NCBI RefSeq assembly: GCF_030813915.1
Contig: NZ_JAUSUJ010000006.1
Location: 62,001 to 126,000 of the forward strand
DNA length: 64,000 nucleotides
DNA from: Rhodoplanes tepidamans
Lineage (GTDB): Bacteria > Pseudomonadota > Alphaproteobacteria > Rhizobiales > Xanthobacteraceae
Reading direction: 5' to 3'
Part shown: positions 25,427 through 33,554 of the stretch, one piece after another
Numbering within the stretch: position 1 is the stretch's first letter
Layout: every line of letters begins with the position of its first letter
Translations under genes and position numbers: made by a program
The notes under the pieces: model-generated
The model's input: the letters and a program-made list of their open reading frames with translations, nothing else
Database searches by the model: none
Told to the model about the DNA's origin: nothing

Positions 25427-26469
25427 TTCGGCAGCTTCACGGCGAGGTCGCCGGGCCACGGGATCTTCGGGCTCGTGCGCACGAAGCCGATGCCGCGCAC
25501 CCCGGTCTTCACCTGACGGTGGTACTTCTGCAGCACGTCGGGATCGACCTGGAGCTTGACCCGGAACATCAGCTTCTGGCGCTCCTCGGCGGTCTCCACG
25601 CTCTTCGGCGTGAACTGCGCCTCGGTGGCGACGAAGCTTACGGTGGCCGGGATCACGTATTCGGGGATCGGGTCGGCGACGATGCGGGCCTCGTCGCCGA
25701 GCGCCAGCTTTCCGGCATCCTCGGCCGGCAGGTAGACGGTGAGATAGACGTCCTTGAGATCCAGGATCGTAAGGACGCGCTGGCCGGCCGCCACCACCTC
25801 GCCGGCGCGGGCGAGCCGATACTGGACGCGGCCGCTGCGCGGCGACACCAGGACGAGGTCGACCAGGATCGCCTGCAGGCGCTGCACGTCGGCCTCGGCC
25901 ACCTGGATGGCGAACTCGGCCTGGTCGCGCTGCGCCGTCGCGGCCCGCAGGGCGGCCTCGGCGGCGTCGGCCTTGTTCTGCCGCTGATCGACCGCCTGCT
26001 GGGCGATGTTGCCCTTGGCGAGCAGGCTGCGGCCGCGCTCGAGATCGGTACGGGTGAACTCGACGTCGCTCTTGCGCTGGGCGATGAGGGCGACCGCCTC
26101 GGCGAGCGCCTGCTTGGCGCGCAGCACCTGCGCCTGGGCGCCGCGCAGCTGCGCCTCGTATTCGGGCGCCGTGATGGTGGCCACCACCTGACCGGCCGTG
26201 ACCTCGTCGCCCTCGTCGACCGTCACGCGGGCGAGCCGGCCCGGATACTTGGCCGCGACGTCGACCTGGGTGGCCTCGATGCGCCCGTTCGATTTGACGA
26301 TGCCGGCCGGCAGCCGATTGCCCCGCAGCCGCGCGATCAGATCGCGGACCGCCGCCTCGGCGCGCGCCGCCGGGCCGGGCTCGGCCTCCTGGGCCGCCGC
26401 GATTCCATCGCCCCCTCCCGATGCGACGGCCAGAACGACGGCGAGCACGGCAGCGGCACGGACGAGCAT
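25423..26469 (-). CDS. HlyD-family periplasmic adaptor, YhiI-like
   Basis: 348-aa membrane-fusion protein that would link the inner-membrane ABC exporter to an outer-membrane channel. It starts with one hydrophobic segment or signal (MLVRAAAVLAVVLAVASGGG), has a split lipoyl/biotinyl domain (VDVAAKYPGRLARVTVDEGDEV and VLVSPRSGRVQYRLARAGEVV), and a long helical hairpin between them (about 110-215). The C-terminal part has the beta-barrel motif KLALGDEARIVADPIPE. GGGAGA precedes the ATG at 26469. First gene of the operon with RbbA-like and YhhJ-like genes. No TolC-type gene is nearby, so a shared outer-membrane channel is inferred. Confidence 0.9.
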   Translation of the reverse strand: MLVRAAAVLAVVLAVASGGGDGIAAAQEAEPGPAARAEAAVRDLIARLRGNRLPAGIVKSNGRIEATQVDVAAKYPGRLARVTVDEGDEVTAGQVVATITAPEYEAQLRGAQAQVLRAKQALAEAVALIAQRKSDVEFTRTDLERGRSLLAKGNIAQQAVDQRQNKADAAEAALRAATAQRDQAEFAIQVAEADVQRLQAILVDLVLVSPRSGRVQYRLARAGEVVAAGQRVLTILDLKDVYLTVYLPAEDAGKLALGDEARIVADPIPEYVIPATVSFVATEAQFTPKSVETAEERQKLMFRVKLQVDPDVLQKYHRQVKTGVRGIGFVRTSPKIPWPGDLAVKLPK

Positions 26470-26613
26470 CACGATCTCCCGGGAACGAACGCGCTCCCGG
26501 ATCGACAACGGCACGCGATTCCGTCCCGGCTTGGATCATACGCCGTTTCGCCCGGCCTGTCCCGAAACGGCCCTGCGGCGGCCCCGCAGCCGGGCTGCGA
26601 CGGGCGCCGCGCC

Positions 26614-27285
26614 TCAGGCCCGGAGCGAGGCGACGATCGCCTCGCGCTCGCGCCGGGACGCGGCGTAACGCTCCCGGGCGGCTGCGATCGCGGCGGGCGG
26701 TGCCTGCTTCAGGGTACCGCCTGCGAAGGGCGGCTGCGGCGCGTACTCGAAGGCGAGCGTGATCTCCTCGGCGCGCTCGCGGCCGACCGCCGCATCGACC
26801 ACGGCGAGCGCGAGGTCGATGCCCGAGGTGACGCCGGCGGCCGTGAACAGGTTGCCGTCGCGCACCACCCGCTGGTCCACCGGCTCGGCCCCGAAGGCGG
26901 CGAGGAAATCATGCGAGTTCCAGTGCGTTGTGGCGCGCCGCCCGCGCAGCAGCCCGGCGGCGCCGAGCAGCAGCGCGCCGGTGCAGACGCTGGAGAGCCA
27001 CGGCGTCCGCGCCGCGGTGGCGCGGAGGAAGTCGAGGACCGCAGCGTCGGTCATCAGCCGGTTCACGCCGGCCCCGCCGGGCACGCACAGCACGTCCAGC
27101 GCCGGCGCCTCGGCGAAGGTCGCGGTGGCGGCGAACGGCAGCCCGCCGGCCGACATCACCGGCGCGCGGTCCTTCCACAGCAGATGCAGCGTGGCGTCCG
27201 GCACGGCCCGGAACACCTCGTAGGGGCCGGCGAGGTCGAGAATCTGGATGCCGGGGAAGACGAGCAGGCCGATCGAAGGCGACAT
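26614..27285 (-). CDS. DJ-1/PfpI family protein, isonitrile hydratase-like
   Basis: 223-aa member of the DJ-1/PfpI superfamily. The nucleophile elbow SVCTGALLLGAAGLLRGRRATTHW (Cys about 101) and FPGIQILDLAGPYEVFR at the N-terminus match the isonitrile hydratase (InhA)/ThiJ subgroup. Catalysis through the elbow Cys is expected. It is divergent from a GlxA-type regulator with only 63 bp between starts, so they probably share control. The regulator carries a related DJ-1-like domain. The actual substrate is unknown; glyoxalase or amidase activities occur in relatives. Confidence 0.85.
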   Translation of the reverse strand: MSPSIGLLVFPGIQILDLAGPYEVFRAVPDATLHLLWKDRAPVMSAGGLPFAATATFAEAPALDVLCVPGGAGVNRLMTDAAVLDFLRATAARTPWLSSVCTGALLLGAAGLLRGRRATTHWNSHDFLAAFGAEPVDQRVVRDGNLFTAAGVTSGIDLALAVVDAAVGRERAEEITLAFEYAPQPPFAGGTLKQAPPAAIAAARERYAASRREREAIVASLRA

Positions 27286-27348
27286 GGAGAGGTCCCGTGA
27301 CGAGGTGGCGTTGACAGCGCGAGCCTAGCGGAGGAGGCTCTGGCGGAT

Positions 27349-28425
27349 ATGCCAATGTCCCCTCGGATTCAGCCAACCCGGCCCGCCACCCGCGCCGCCC
27401 CGCCGCCGCGCCGGATCGAGATCCTGGCGTTCGACCGCGTGCAGCTCCTCGACGTCGCCGGCCCCCTGCAGGTGTTCGCGACCGTCAACGACCAGCTCGC
27501 CGACCGGGGAGAGCCGCCCGCTTACGCTCCGGTCGTCGTGGCGCAGACGCGCGAGATCGCGTCGTCGGCCGGCCTGGCGCTGGTGGCGCAGCCGCTGCCC
27601 GACCCGCAGGCGCCGCTCGACACGCTGCTCGTCGCCGGCGGGTTCGGCGTGAACGCCGCCTGCGAGGGCCCCCTGCCCGCCTGGATTCTCGCACGCGCGA
27701 CACGGGCGCGCCGCACGGCCTCGGTGTGCAGCGGCGCCTTCCTGCTCGCCACCGCGGGTCTGCTCGACGGCCGCCGCGCCGTGACGCACTGGCACCGCTG
27801 CGCCGAGTTCGCCGAAAAATTCCCGCAGGTGCGGCTCGACCCCGATCCGATCTTCGTGCGCGACGGGCCGGTCTGGACCTCGGCCGGCATCACGGCCGGG
27901 ATCGATCTCGCGCTGGCGCTGGTGGAGGAGGACCTCGGGCCCGTGCCGGCGCTCGCCGCGGCCCGCCATCTCGTCGTCTTCCTCAAGCGGCCCGGCGGCC
28001 AGAGCCAGTTCAGCACCGCACTCGCGCTGCAGCAGCGCGGCGACGGCCGCTTCGGCGCGCTGCACGCCTTCATGGAGGCGCATCTCGACGGCGACCTCTC
28101 GGTCGCGGCCCTCGCCGGGGCCGCCGGCATGAGCGAGCGCAGCTTCGTGCGCCACTACCGGTCCGCCACCGGCGAGACGCCCGCCCGCGCGGTCGAGCGC
28201 CTGCGGATCGAGGCGGCACGGCGCATGCTCGAGTCCGGCCTCGCCGTGAAGCAGGTCGCCGCCCGCTGCGGCTTCGGCGCCGAGGAGACGCTGCGGCGGG
28301 CCTTTCAGCGCATGCTCGGCACGTCGCCGCAGGCGTATCGGGCCCGCTTCTCCCTCGAACGCGAACCGGCCGGGCACGAGGCCCGGCCGGCCGCAGTGTC
28401 GCGGGGCCCCGAGGTCAGCGCTTGA
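27349..28425 (+). CDS. GlxA-type AraC family regulator with N-terminal DJ-1-like domain
   Basis: 358 aa. The N-terminal part (about 20-210) is a DJ-1/PfpI-like domain (FDRVQLLDVAGPLQVFATVN, SVCSGAFLLATAGLLDGRRA), used in this family for ligand sensing. The C-terminal part (about 235-340) is an AraC/XylS DNA-binding domain with two helix-turn-helix motifs (LSVAALAGAAGMSERSFVRHY and VKQVAARCGFGAEETLRRAF). GGAGGAGG lies upstream. It presumably controls the divergent DJ-1 gene. Its end overlaps the convergent LivH-like gene by 11 bp. Relatives regulate arginine, choline or glycine betaine catabolism; the ligand here is unknown. Confidence 0.9.
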   Translation: MPMSPRIQPTRPATRAAPPPRRIEILAFDRVQLLDVAGPLQVFATVNDQLADRGEPPAYAPVVVAQTREIASSAGLALVAQPLPDPQAPLDTLLVAGGFGVNAACEGPLPAWILARATRARRTASVCSGAFLLATAGLLDGRRAVTHWHRCAEFAEKFPQVRLDPDPIFVRDGPVWTSAGITAGIDLALALVEEDLGPVPALAAARHLVVFLKRPGGQSQFSTALALQQRGDGRFGALHAFMEAHLDGDLSVAALAGAAGMSERSFVRHYRSATGETPARAVERLRIEAARRMLESGLAVKQVAARCGFGAEETLRRAFQRMLGTSPQAYRARFSLEREPAGHEARPAAVSRGPEVSA

Positions 28426-29287
28426 GCATCGCGCTGCCGTAGAGGCCGGTCGGCTTGATCAGCAGGATCAGCAGCATGATGGCGAACGGCGCCATCTGGG
28501 CGAGCGGCGCGTAGATCAACGAGCCGATCGACACCACCTGCCCGACCAGAAAGGCCGAGATGAAGGTGCCCTTGATGCTGCCGAGGCCGCCGATGATCAC
28601 CACCATGAAGGCGAAGGCGAGCACCTCGAGCCCCATGTCCGGGAACACCATGATGAGCGGCGCGTGCAGGCCGCCGGCGAGGCCCGACAGGGCGCCGGCG
28701 ATCACGAAGGTCAGGGTGAACAGCCGGTAGACGTTGATGCCCAGCCCCTCGACGTGTTCGACGTCCTCGATGCCGGCGCGGATCGCCTTGCCGATGATGG
28801 TCTTGTTGAGGAACAGCCAGATGCCGGCATAGACCAGCAGCGCCAGGACGACGACGGCGAGCCGATAGACCGGAACGTCGGTGCCGAGGATGTTCCACTG
28901 CGCCTCGATCGGCACCGGGACGGGCCGCGGCACCAGACCCCAGATCACCTTGATGACGCCGATTCCACCGATCAGGATGCCGAACGACGTGATCATGCTG
29001 AAGGTGATGTCGCGGGCGTAGATGCGCAGGAACACGAAGCGCTCGACGAACAGCGCGGTGGCGCCCGCCACCGCCACGCCGGCCAGCGCACCGATCCAGA
29101 CGTTCCCGACCGCGAGGCTGACCGAGTAGGTCAGGTAGGCCCCGACCGAGTAGTAGAGCAGCTGGTCGAGGCTGATGATGCGCATCAGCCCGAAGCACAG
29201 CGACAGGCCGACCGTCATGAGGAAGAAGACGCTCCCCATGGAGAGGCCGAAGATGACGCCCGACAGGAGCAGTTGAGGATCGATCAT
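28415..29287 (-). CDS. Branched-chain amino-acid ABC transporter permease, LivH-like
   Basis: 290-aa inner-membrane permease of the LivH branch of the HAAT family, with about eight helices. Family marks are MGSVFFLMTVGLSLCFGLM near the N-terminus, the C-terminal FMVVIIGGLGSIKGTFISA and the closing KPTGLYGSAMLKR. It is the last gene of a five-gene transport operon and its start overlaps the LivM-like stop by 4 bp (ATGA). It pairs with LivM to form the channel. The substrate could be a branched-chain amino acid, an amide, urea or another small polar compound. Confidence 0.9.
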   Translation of the reverse strand: MIDPQLLLSGVIFGLSMGSVFFLMTVGLSLCFGLMRIISLDQLLYYSVGAYLTYSVSLAVGNVWIGALAGVAVAGATALFVERFVFLRIYARDITFSMITSFGILIGGIGVIKVIWGLVPRPVPVPIEAQWNILGTDVPVYRLAVVVLALLVYAGIWLFLNKTIIGKAIRAGIEDVEHVEGLGINVYRLFTLTFVIAGALSGLAGGLHAPLIMVFPDMGLEVLAFAFMVVIIGGLGSIKGTFISAFLVGQVVSIGSLIYAPLAQMAPFAIMLLILLIKPTGLYGSAMLKR

Positions 29288-30273
29288 CGCGCTTTCACTC
29301 CCGCATCGGCCACGACCGGCTTGTCAGTCTCGCGCTGGCGGAGGATCCAGCGCCGCAGCAGCGGCTCCAGCGAGCCCCAGATGCCGCGCTCGCCGGCCAG
29401 CATGACGAACACCAGGAGGAAGCCGACGATCAGCTCCCAGTGGCCGAACACCTTGCTGATCAGATCCTTCATGCCGACGAAGGCGATCGAGCCGACCAGC
29501 GGTCCGTAGAGCGTGCCGACGCCGCCCAGGATGGTGACGACCACCGGATCGGCGGCGCGCGCCGGGCTCGACATCTCGGGGCTGACCAGCCCCTGGTGGA
29601 CGGCGTAGAGGGCGCCCGCGAAGGCCGTCGTCGTGTTGGCGACCACGAAGGCCATCAGGCGGATGCCGTAGTTGCTGTAGCCGAGGAAGCGCAGCTTGTC
29701 CTCGTTCGCCTTGGCGGCCAGGCAGCAGGCCCCGAACACCGAGTCGTCGAGATACTTGTACAGCGCCCACACGCCGAAGGCGGACACGAAGGCGAAGACC
29801 CAGAACTGGTCGGGCCGCGAGATGTCGAGGATCGGCGTCACGTCCATCTTGGTGAGGAGCTCGAGCCCGTTGTCGCCGAACGTCACGCTCGCCAGCACCT
29901 TCTGCATCAGGAAGAAGATGATGACGGCGAGCGCCAGGTTGACGAGCGCGAAGTAGTCGGACCTCAGCCGCACGAACAGCGGCCCGACCAGCGCCGACAC
30001 CACGATGCCGGAGACGATCCCGACCAGGATGCCGACATACGGATTGCCGCCGAAGTAATAGAGATAGAACGCCGTGCCGTAGGCGCCGACGGCCAGGTAG
30101 GCCGGCTGGCCGAACGAGATGAAGCCGACGCGACCGAGCAGGTAGTTGCAGCCGATCACGTAGATCGAGAAGATGATGATCTCGTTGTTGAAGGGAAGTG
30201 GCAGGAAGATTCGGAGCAGGACCAGCAGCCCGAAAGCCACCAGCAGCCCCGACCACCATCGCAGGACGCTCAT
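29284..30273 (-). CDS. Branched-chain amino-acid ABC transporter permease, LivM-like
   Basis: 329-aa permease with about ten hydrophobic helices. Typical LivM segments are YVIGCNYLLGRVGFISFGQPA, KANEDKLRFLGYSNYGIRLM (the cytoplasmic docking loop) and VVTILGGVGTLYGPLVGSIA. Together with the LivH-like protein it forms the membrane pore of the importer encoded between 28.4 and 33.3 kb. Unlike the other joints in this operon, it is separated from the upstream LivF-like gene by 199 bp that contain a strong hairpin. Confidence 0.9.
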   Translation of the reverse strand: MSVLRWWSGLLVAFGLLVLLRIFLPLPFNNEIIIFSIYVIGCNYLLGRVGFISFGQPAYLAVGAYGTAFYLYYFGGNPYVGILVGIVSGIVVSALVGPLFVRLRSDYFALVNLALAVIIFFLMQKVLASVTFGDNGLELLTKMDVTPILDISRPDQFWVFAFVSAFGVWALYKYLDDSVFGACCLAAKANEDKLRFLGYSNYGIRLMAFVVANTTTAFAGALYAVHQGLVSPEMSSPARAADPVVVTILGGVGTLYGPLVGSIAFVGMKDLISKVFGHWELIVGFLLVFVMLAGERGIWGSLEPLLRRWILRQRETDKPVVADAGVKAR

Positions 30274-30440
30274 CGCGGGATCCCTCTCTCGATCGCGCCC
30301 GCGTACGGGCCGAGACCCGCCGCGCAGCCGACCTCCCGGGGGCGACGACCCGACGTCGTCGCCCGAATTGTTCTCGGAACCGTCCGGACCGTCCCGTCAG
30401 GCTCGCCCGGCGAGCCGGCCCACGGCGGCACGTTCTCGGC

Positions 30441-30462
30441 CCGCGGACCGGCGGGTCCGCGG
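30441..30462. terminator. Perfect hairpin between livF-like and livM-like genes
   Basis: CCGCGGACC and GGTCCGCGG form a 9-bp perfect stem with a GGCG loop, 11 bp after the livF-like stop codon. There is no T-run on either strand. It could be a partial terminator, an mRNA-end-stabilising structure that sets the ATPase/permease ratio, or a weak terminator read through by a second promoter in 30274-30440. Confidence 0.45.
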
Positions 30463-30472
30463 ACGACGTCGG

Positions 30473-31162
30473 TCAGAGATACGGCTCGCAGACCTCGGGC
30501 CTGATCTGCTCGGGGTCGGTGAGCTCGGCCACCAGCCGCCCCTCGTTGAGGGCGTAGATCTTGTTCGCGATGCCGCAGATCATCGGCAGGTTCTGCTCGA
30601 CGATGACCAGCGCCGCGCTCTTGGAGAGCTCGCGGAACACGTCCTTGAGATGGGTGACGATCGACGGCGCCAGCCCCTCGGTCGGCTCGTCGACGAGGAG
30701 CAGCTTGGGCTTGCCCAGGATGGCGCGCCCGATCATCAGCATCTGCCGCTCGCCGCCCGAGAGATAGCCGGCCTTGCGGTCGAGCAGCACCTTCAGCTTC
30801 GGGAAGAAGGCGAGCACCGGGTCCCAGTTGTAGTCGCCGGAGGCGTAGGAGCCGAGCTCGAGATTCTCGCGCACCGTCAGGTCGGAGAACACCTTCTTGT
30901 CCTGCGGCACGTATTTGATGCCCATGCCGGCGATCGCGTAGGCGGTGCGGCCGACGAGGTCGACGCCCTCCGACGTGACGTTACCGGCGGTCGGCCTCAG
31001 GAACCCGGCGATGCTCTTCAGCAGCGTCGACTTGCCGGCGCCGTTGCGGCCGACGCAGCCGACCACCTGCTTGTCGCGCACCGCGATGCTGACGTCGAAC
31101 AGGACCTTGGATTCGCCGTAGGCGGCGTTCAGGCCCTTGACCTCGAGGATCTGGTTGCTCAT
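30473..31162 (-). CDS. Branched-chain amino-acid ABC transporter ATPase, LivF-like
   Basis: 229-aa ATPase of the HAAT importer. Walker A is GRNGAGKSTLLKSI, Q-loop YVPQDKKVFSDLTV, signature YLSGGERQMLMIGRAIL, Walker B LLLVDEPTEGLAP, and the switch region LVIVEQN, all typical of LivF. The ATG at 31162 overlaps the LivG-like stop (ATGA); the 25-codon longer frame lacks family similarity. The product ends EPYL. Confidence 0.92.
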   Translation of the reverse strand: MSNQILEVKGLNAAYGESKVLFDVSIAVRDKQVVGCVGRNGAGKSTLLKSIAGFLRPTAGNVTSEGVDLVGRTAYAIAGMGIKYVPQDKKVFSDLTVRENLELGSYASGDYNWDPVLAFFPKLKVLLDRKAGYLSGGERQMLMIGRAILGKPKLLLVDEPTEGLAPSIVTHLKDVFRELSKSAALVIVEQNLPMICGIANKIYALNEGRLVAELTDPEQIRPEVCEPYL

Positions 31163-31953
31163 GCGACTGCCTCGCCCTCGCCGGCCTCGGTGGCGATCTG
31201 CCAGTAGCTCCGGCGGACCTCGGGATGCCGCAGGCACTCCTCGCAGGGGCCTTCGGCGATCACCCGGCCCTCGTGCATCACCGTGAGGCGCTGCAGGAAG
31301 TCCTGCACGTGGGACAGCTTGTGCTCGACGATCAGGATGGTCTGGCGGCCGACCCGGGCCTTCAGCACGTCGAGCAGCATCTTGATCTCGGACTCGGCGA
31401 GGCCGGCGAGCGGCTCGTCGAGCAGCAGCAGCGAGGGATCCGCCAGGATCGACATCGCGATCTCCAGGCGGCGCTTCTCGCCGAGGCTGAGGTTCTTGAC
31501 GACGCGGTCGCGCAGGTCGGCGAGATTGAACGTCTCGAGGATCTCGACGATCTTCGGGTTGTTGCGCCGGCTCTTGCAGGTGTTGAAGAACAACGCCAGG
31601 AGCGACGGCTTCTCGTAGGCCCGGAAGTAGGACAGGACGAGATTGTCGACGACGGTGAGACTGTCGAACGTCGCGGTGAGCTGGAACGTCCGCATCATGC
31701 CGAGGTCGACCCGCTGCTCCGGCGGCATGCGGGTGACGTCCTGGCCCTTGAAGTAGATCCGGCCCTCGTCGGGCGGGTAGTAGCCGGTGACTAGGTTGAA
31801 GAAGGTCGTCTTTCCGGCGCCGTTCGAGCCGATGATGCCGGCCACGTCGAATTCGCGCAGCACGAAGCTCACATTGTCGACGGCGACGAGGCCCTTGAAG
31901 CGCTTGGTGACGCCTTCCGCCCGGATGATCTCGGCGCGCGGGTCCGTGCTCAC
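31159..31953 (-). CDS. Branched-chain amino-acid ABC transporter ATPase, LivG-like
   Basis: 264-aa partner ATPase. Walker A GSNGAGKTTFFNLV, the LivG-specific insertion and MMRTFQLTATFDSLTV, signature NLSLGEKRRLEIAMSIL, Walker B LLLLDEPLAGLAE, and TILIVEHKLSHVQ are seen. The start codon is GTG at 31953 with GAGAGGA upstream. LivG-type proteins contact the other permease subunit from LivF. It lies 106 bp after the receptor gene and is coupled to the LivF-like gene downstream. Confidence 0.92.
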   Translation of the reverse strand: MSTDPRAEIIRAEGVTKRFKGLVAVDNVSFVLREFDVAGIIGSNGAGKTTFFNLVTGYYPPDEGRIYFKGQDVTRMPPEQRVDLGMMRTFQLTATFDSLTVVDNLVLSYFRAYEKPSLLALFFNTCKSRRNNPKIVEILETFNLADLRDRVVKNLSLGEKRRLEIAMSILADPSLLLLDEPLAGLAESEIKMLLDVLKARVGRQTILIVEHKLSHVQDFLQRLTVMHEGRVIAEGPCEECLRHPEVRRSYWQIATEAGEGEAVA

Positions 31954-32059
31954 GATAGTCCTCTCTTCTGGTCGCGGCCGGCGGCGCGGTCGCCCGTCCG
32001 CCGGGCCGCGTGGGAGGGGGAGGCCGACGCGGGGCCGGCCTCGGGCGTGGTCGGAGCGC

Positions 32060-33307
32060 TCAGTAGCCGAGCGACTTCAGCGGAGGCAGGATGGCGTCCC
32101 CGCCCATCGAGCCCTGGACCGTGAACAGGTCCCACTCGCTCTTCTGCTCGCCGGGCCCCTTGCCCTTGACCAGGAAGGCGCCGTACTTGAACGCCGCCTG
32201 ATGGTCCTCGCGCCACGACGCGGGCCCCTTGACGGAGTCGAACTTGCCGCCGTTGGCCATCAGGGCGGCCGTGACCTTGGGGGCGTCGTAGGACTTCGCC
32301 TGCTCGAAGCCGCGGAACATTTCCATGTAGGCGATATAGGCGATCGCCGCGTAGGCGTCCGGCGGATAGCCGTACTTGTCGCGGAACAGCTTGGTGAACT
32401 CGGCCGCCTGCTTGGCCACCTCCTGGTCCGGGAAGCCGGCCAGGTCGTAGTAGAAGTAGTGCATGGCGTAGACGCCCTGCAGGGCCTCGGGCGGCAGGCC
32501 CTTCGCCACCACGTTGGTGATGAAGGCGTTGAAGATCGTCATCTCCTTGTTCAGGCCCATCTGGTGGACCTGCTTGAGGAGCGCGACCGAGTCGGCGGCG
32601 AACTGCGCCGCGATGAAGACGTCGGGCTTCGCGGCCCGCACCTTCTGCAGGATGGTGGTGAAGTCGCTGGTGCCGAGCGAGGCCTCGTCGTAGCCGACGA
32701 TCTCGGCGCCGTTCTCCTTGGCGGCGGCGTAGACGCCGTCACGGATGTCCCAGCCCCACGAGTCGGAGCGCGCCAGGAAGAAGATCTTCTTCTTGCCGAG
32801 CGTCTTCACGGCCTGGGTGCCGGCCATGTAGCCGACCGTCCACGGGCTGTAGGCGGCGGCGAAGGTGGACGGCGCGATCTTGCCCTTCTGGAACGCTTCC
32901 TTGGCCTGGACGCAGACCGGGAAGTAGGGCTTCGGATCGCGCGACACGAGGGCGTTGATCGCGTAGGCGAGCGGCGCCCAGGTCTGGCCGCCGACGCCCT
33001 TGACGCCCTGGTCGACCAGATACCGATAGCGGCGGACGCCGACGTCGAGCTTCGATTCGTCGTCGTCGACCACGCCTTCGATCTGGACCTTGCCTTCCGG
33101 CATGTTGAGGCCGCCGCGCTTGTTGATCACGTCGACGGCGAGAAGGGCGCCCTGCTTCTGGGTCTCGGCGACGGCGGCGAACGGGCCCGTGAGGGGCAAC
33201 AGGATGCCGACCTTGATCTTCGGGCCGGCGCTCTGCGCCGACGCGAGGCCGGGAGCGAGGATGCTGCACAAGGCGGAGACGGCGAGCAGACCCCATAGCC
33301 TCTTCAT
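32060..33307 (-). CDS. ABC transporter substrate-binding protein, LivK/Peripla_BP_6 type
   Basis: 415-aa periplasmic receptor with a clear signal peptide (MKRLWGLLAVSALCSILAPG, cleaving after ASA). The mature protein begins with the family signature KIKVGILLPLTGPFAAVAE, followed by GVVDDDESKLDVGVRRYRYL and the hinge region of type I periplasmic-binding proteins. GAGAGGAAGG lies upstream of the ATG. It is the first transport gene of the five-gene operon and lies 247 bp after the M24 hydrolase. The receptor sets the substrate, which cannot be read from sequence; amides, urea, amino acids and aromatic acids are all known for this family. Confidence 0.9.
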   Translation of the reverse strand: MKRLWGLLAVSALCSILAPGLASAQSAGPKIKVGILLPLTGPFAAVAETQKQGALLAVDVINKRGGLNMPEGKVQIEGVVDDDESKLDVGVRRYRYLVDQGVKGVGGQTWAPLAYAINALVSRDPKPYFPVCVQAKEAFQKGKIAPSTFAAAYSPWTVGYMAGTQAVKTLGKKKIFFLARSDSWGWDIRDGVYAAAKENGAEIVGYDEASLGTSDFTTILQKVRAAKPDVFIAAQFAADSVALLKQVHQMGLNKEMTIFNAFITNVVAKGLPPEALQGVYAMHYFYYDLAGFPDQEVAKQAAEFTKLFRDKYGYPPDAYAAIAYIAYMEMFRGFEQAKSYDAPKVTAALMANGGKFDSVKGPASWREDHQAAFKYGAFLVKGKGPGEQKSEWDLFTVQGSMGGDAILPPLKSLGY

Positions 33308-33554
33308 TTCTGCCTTCCTCTCTATCTAGCGACGGGTTTTATTTTGAAGCCAAGTGGAACACGGCTCTTTGTTATCGAGGCTGCAACACTCCGGAAGTAC
33401 CCGCAATGCGGTTTAGTGCGGCACGCTCGTCCCGATATCGACGCGCGGTCTCCTCTGTTCGGGTCTCCCGGACCGAAACGACGCCCGCAGCGCCGTGGCG
33501 CGGCGGGCAGGCGGGCCGGGGACGGAGCGCGATGCGCGCCCCGCCCCGGGAACG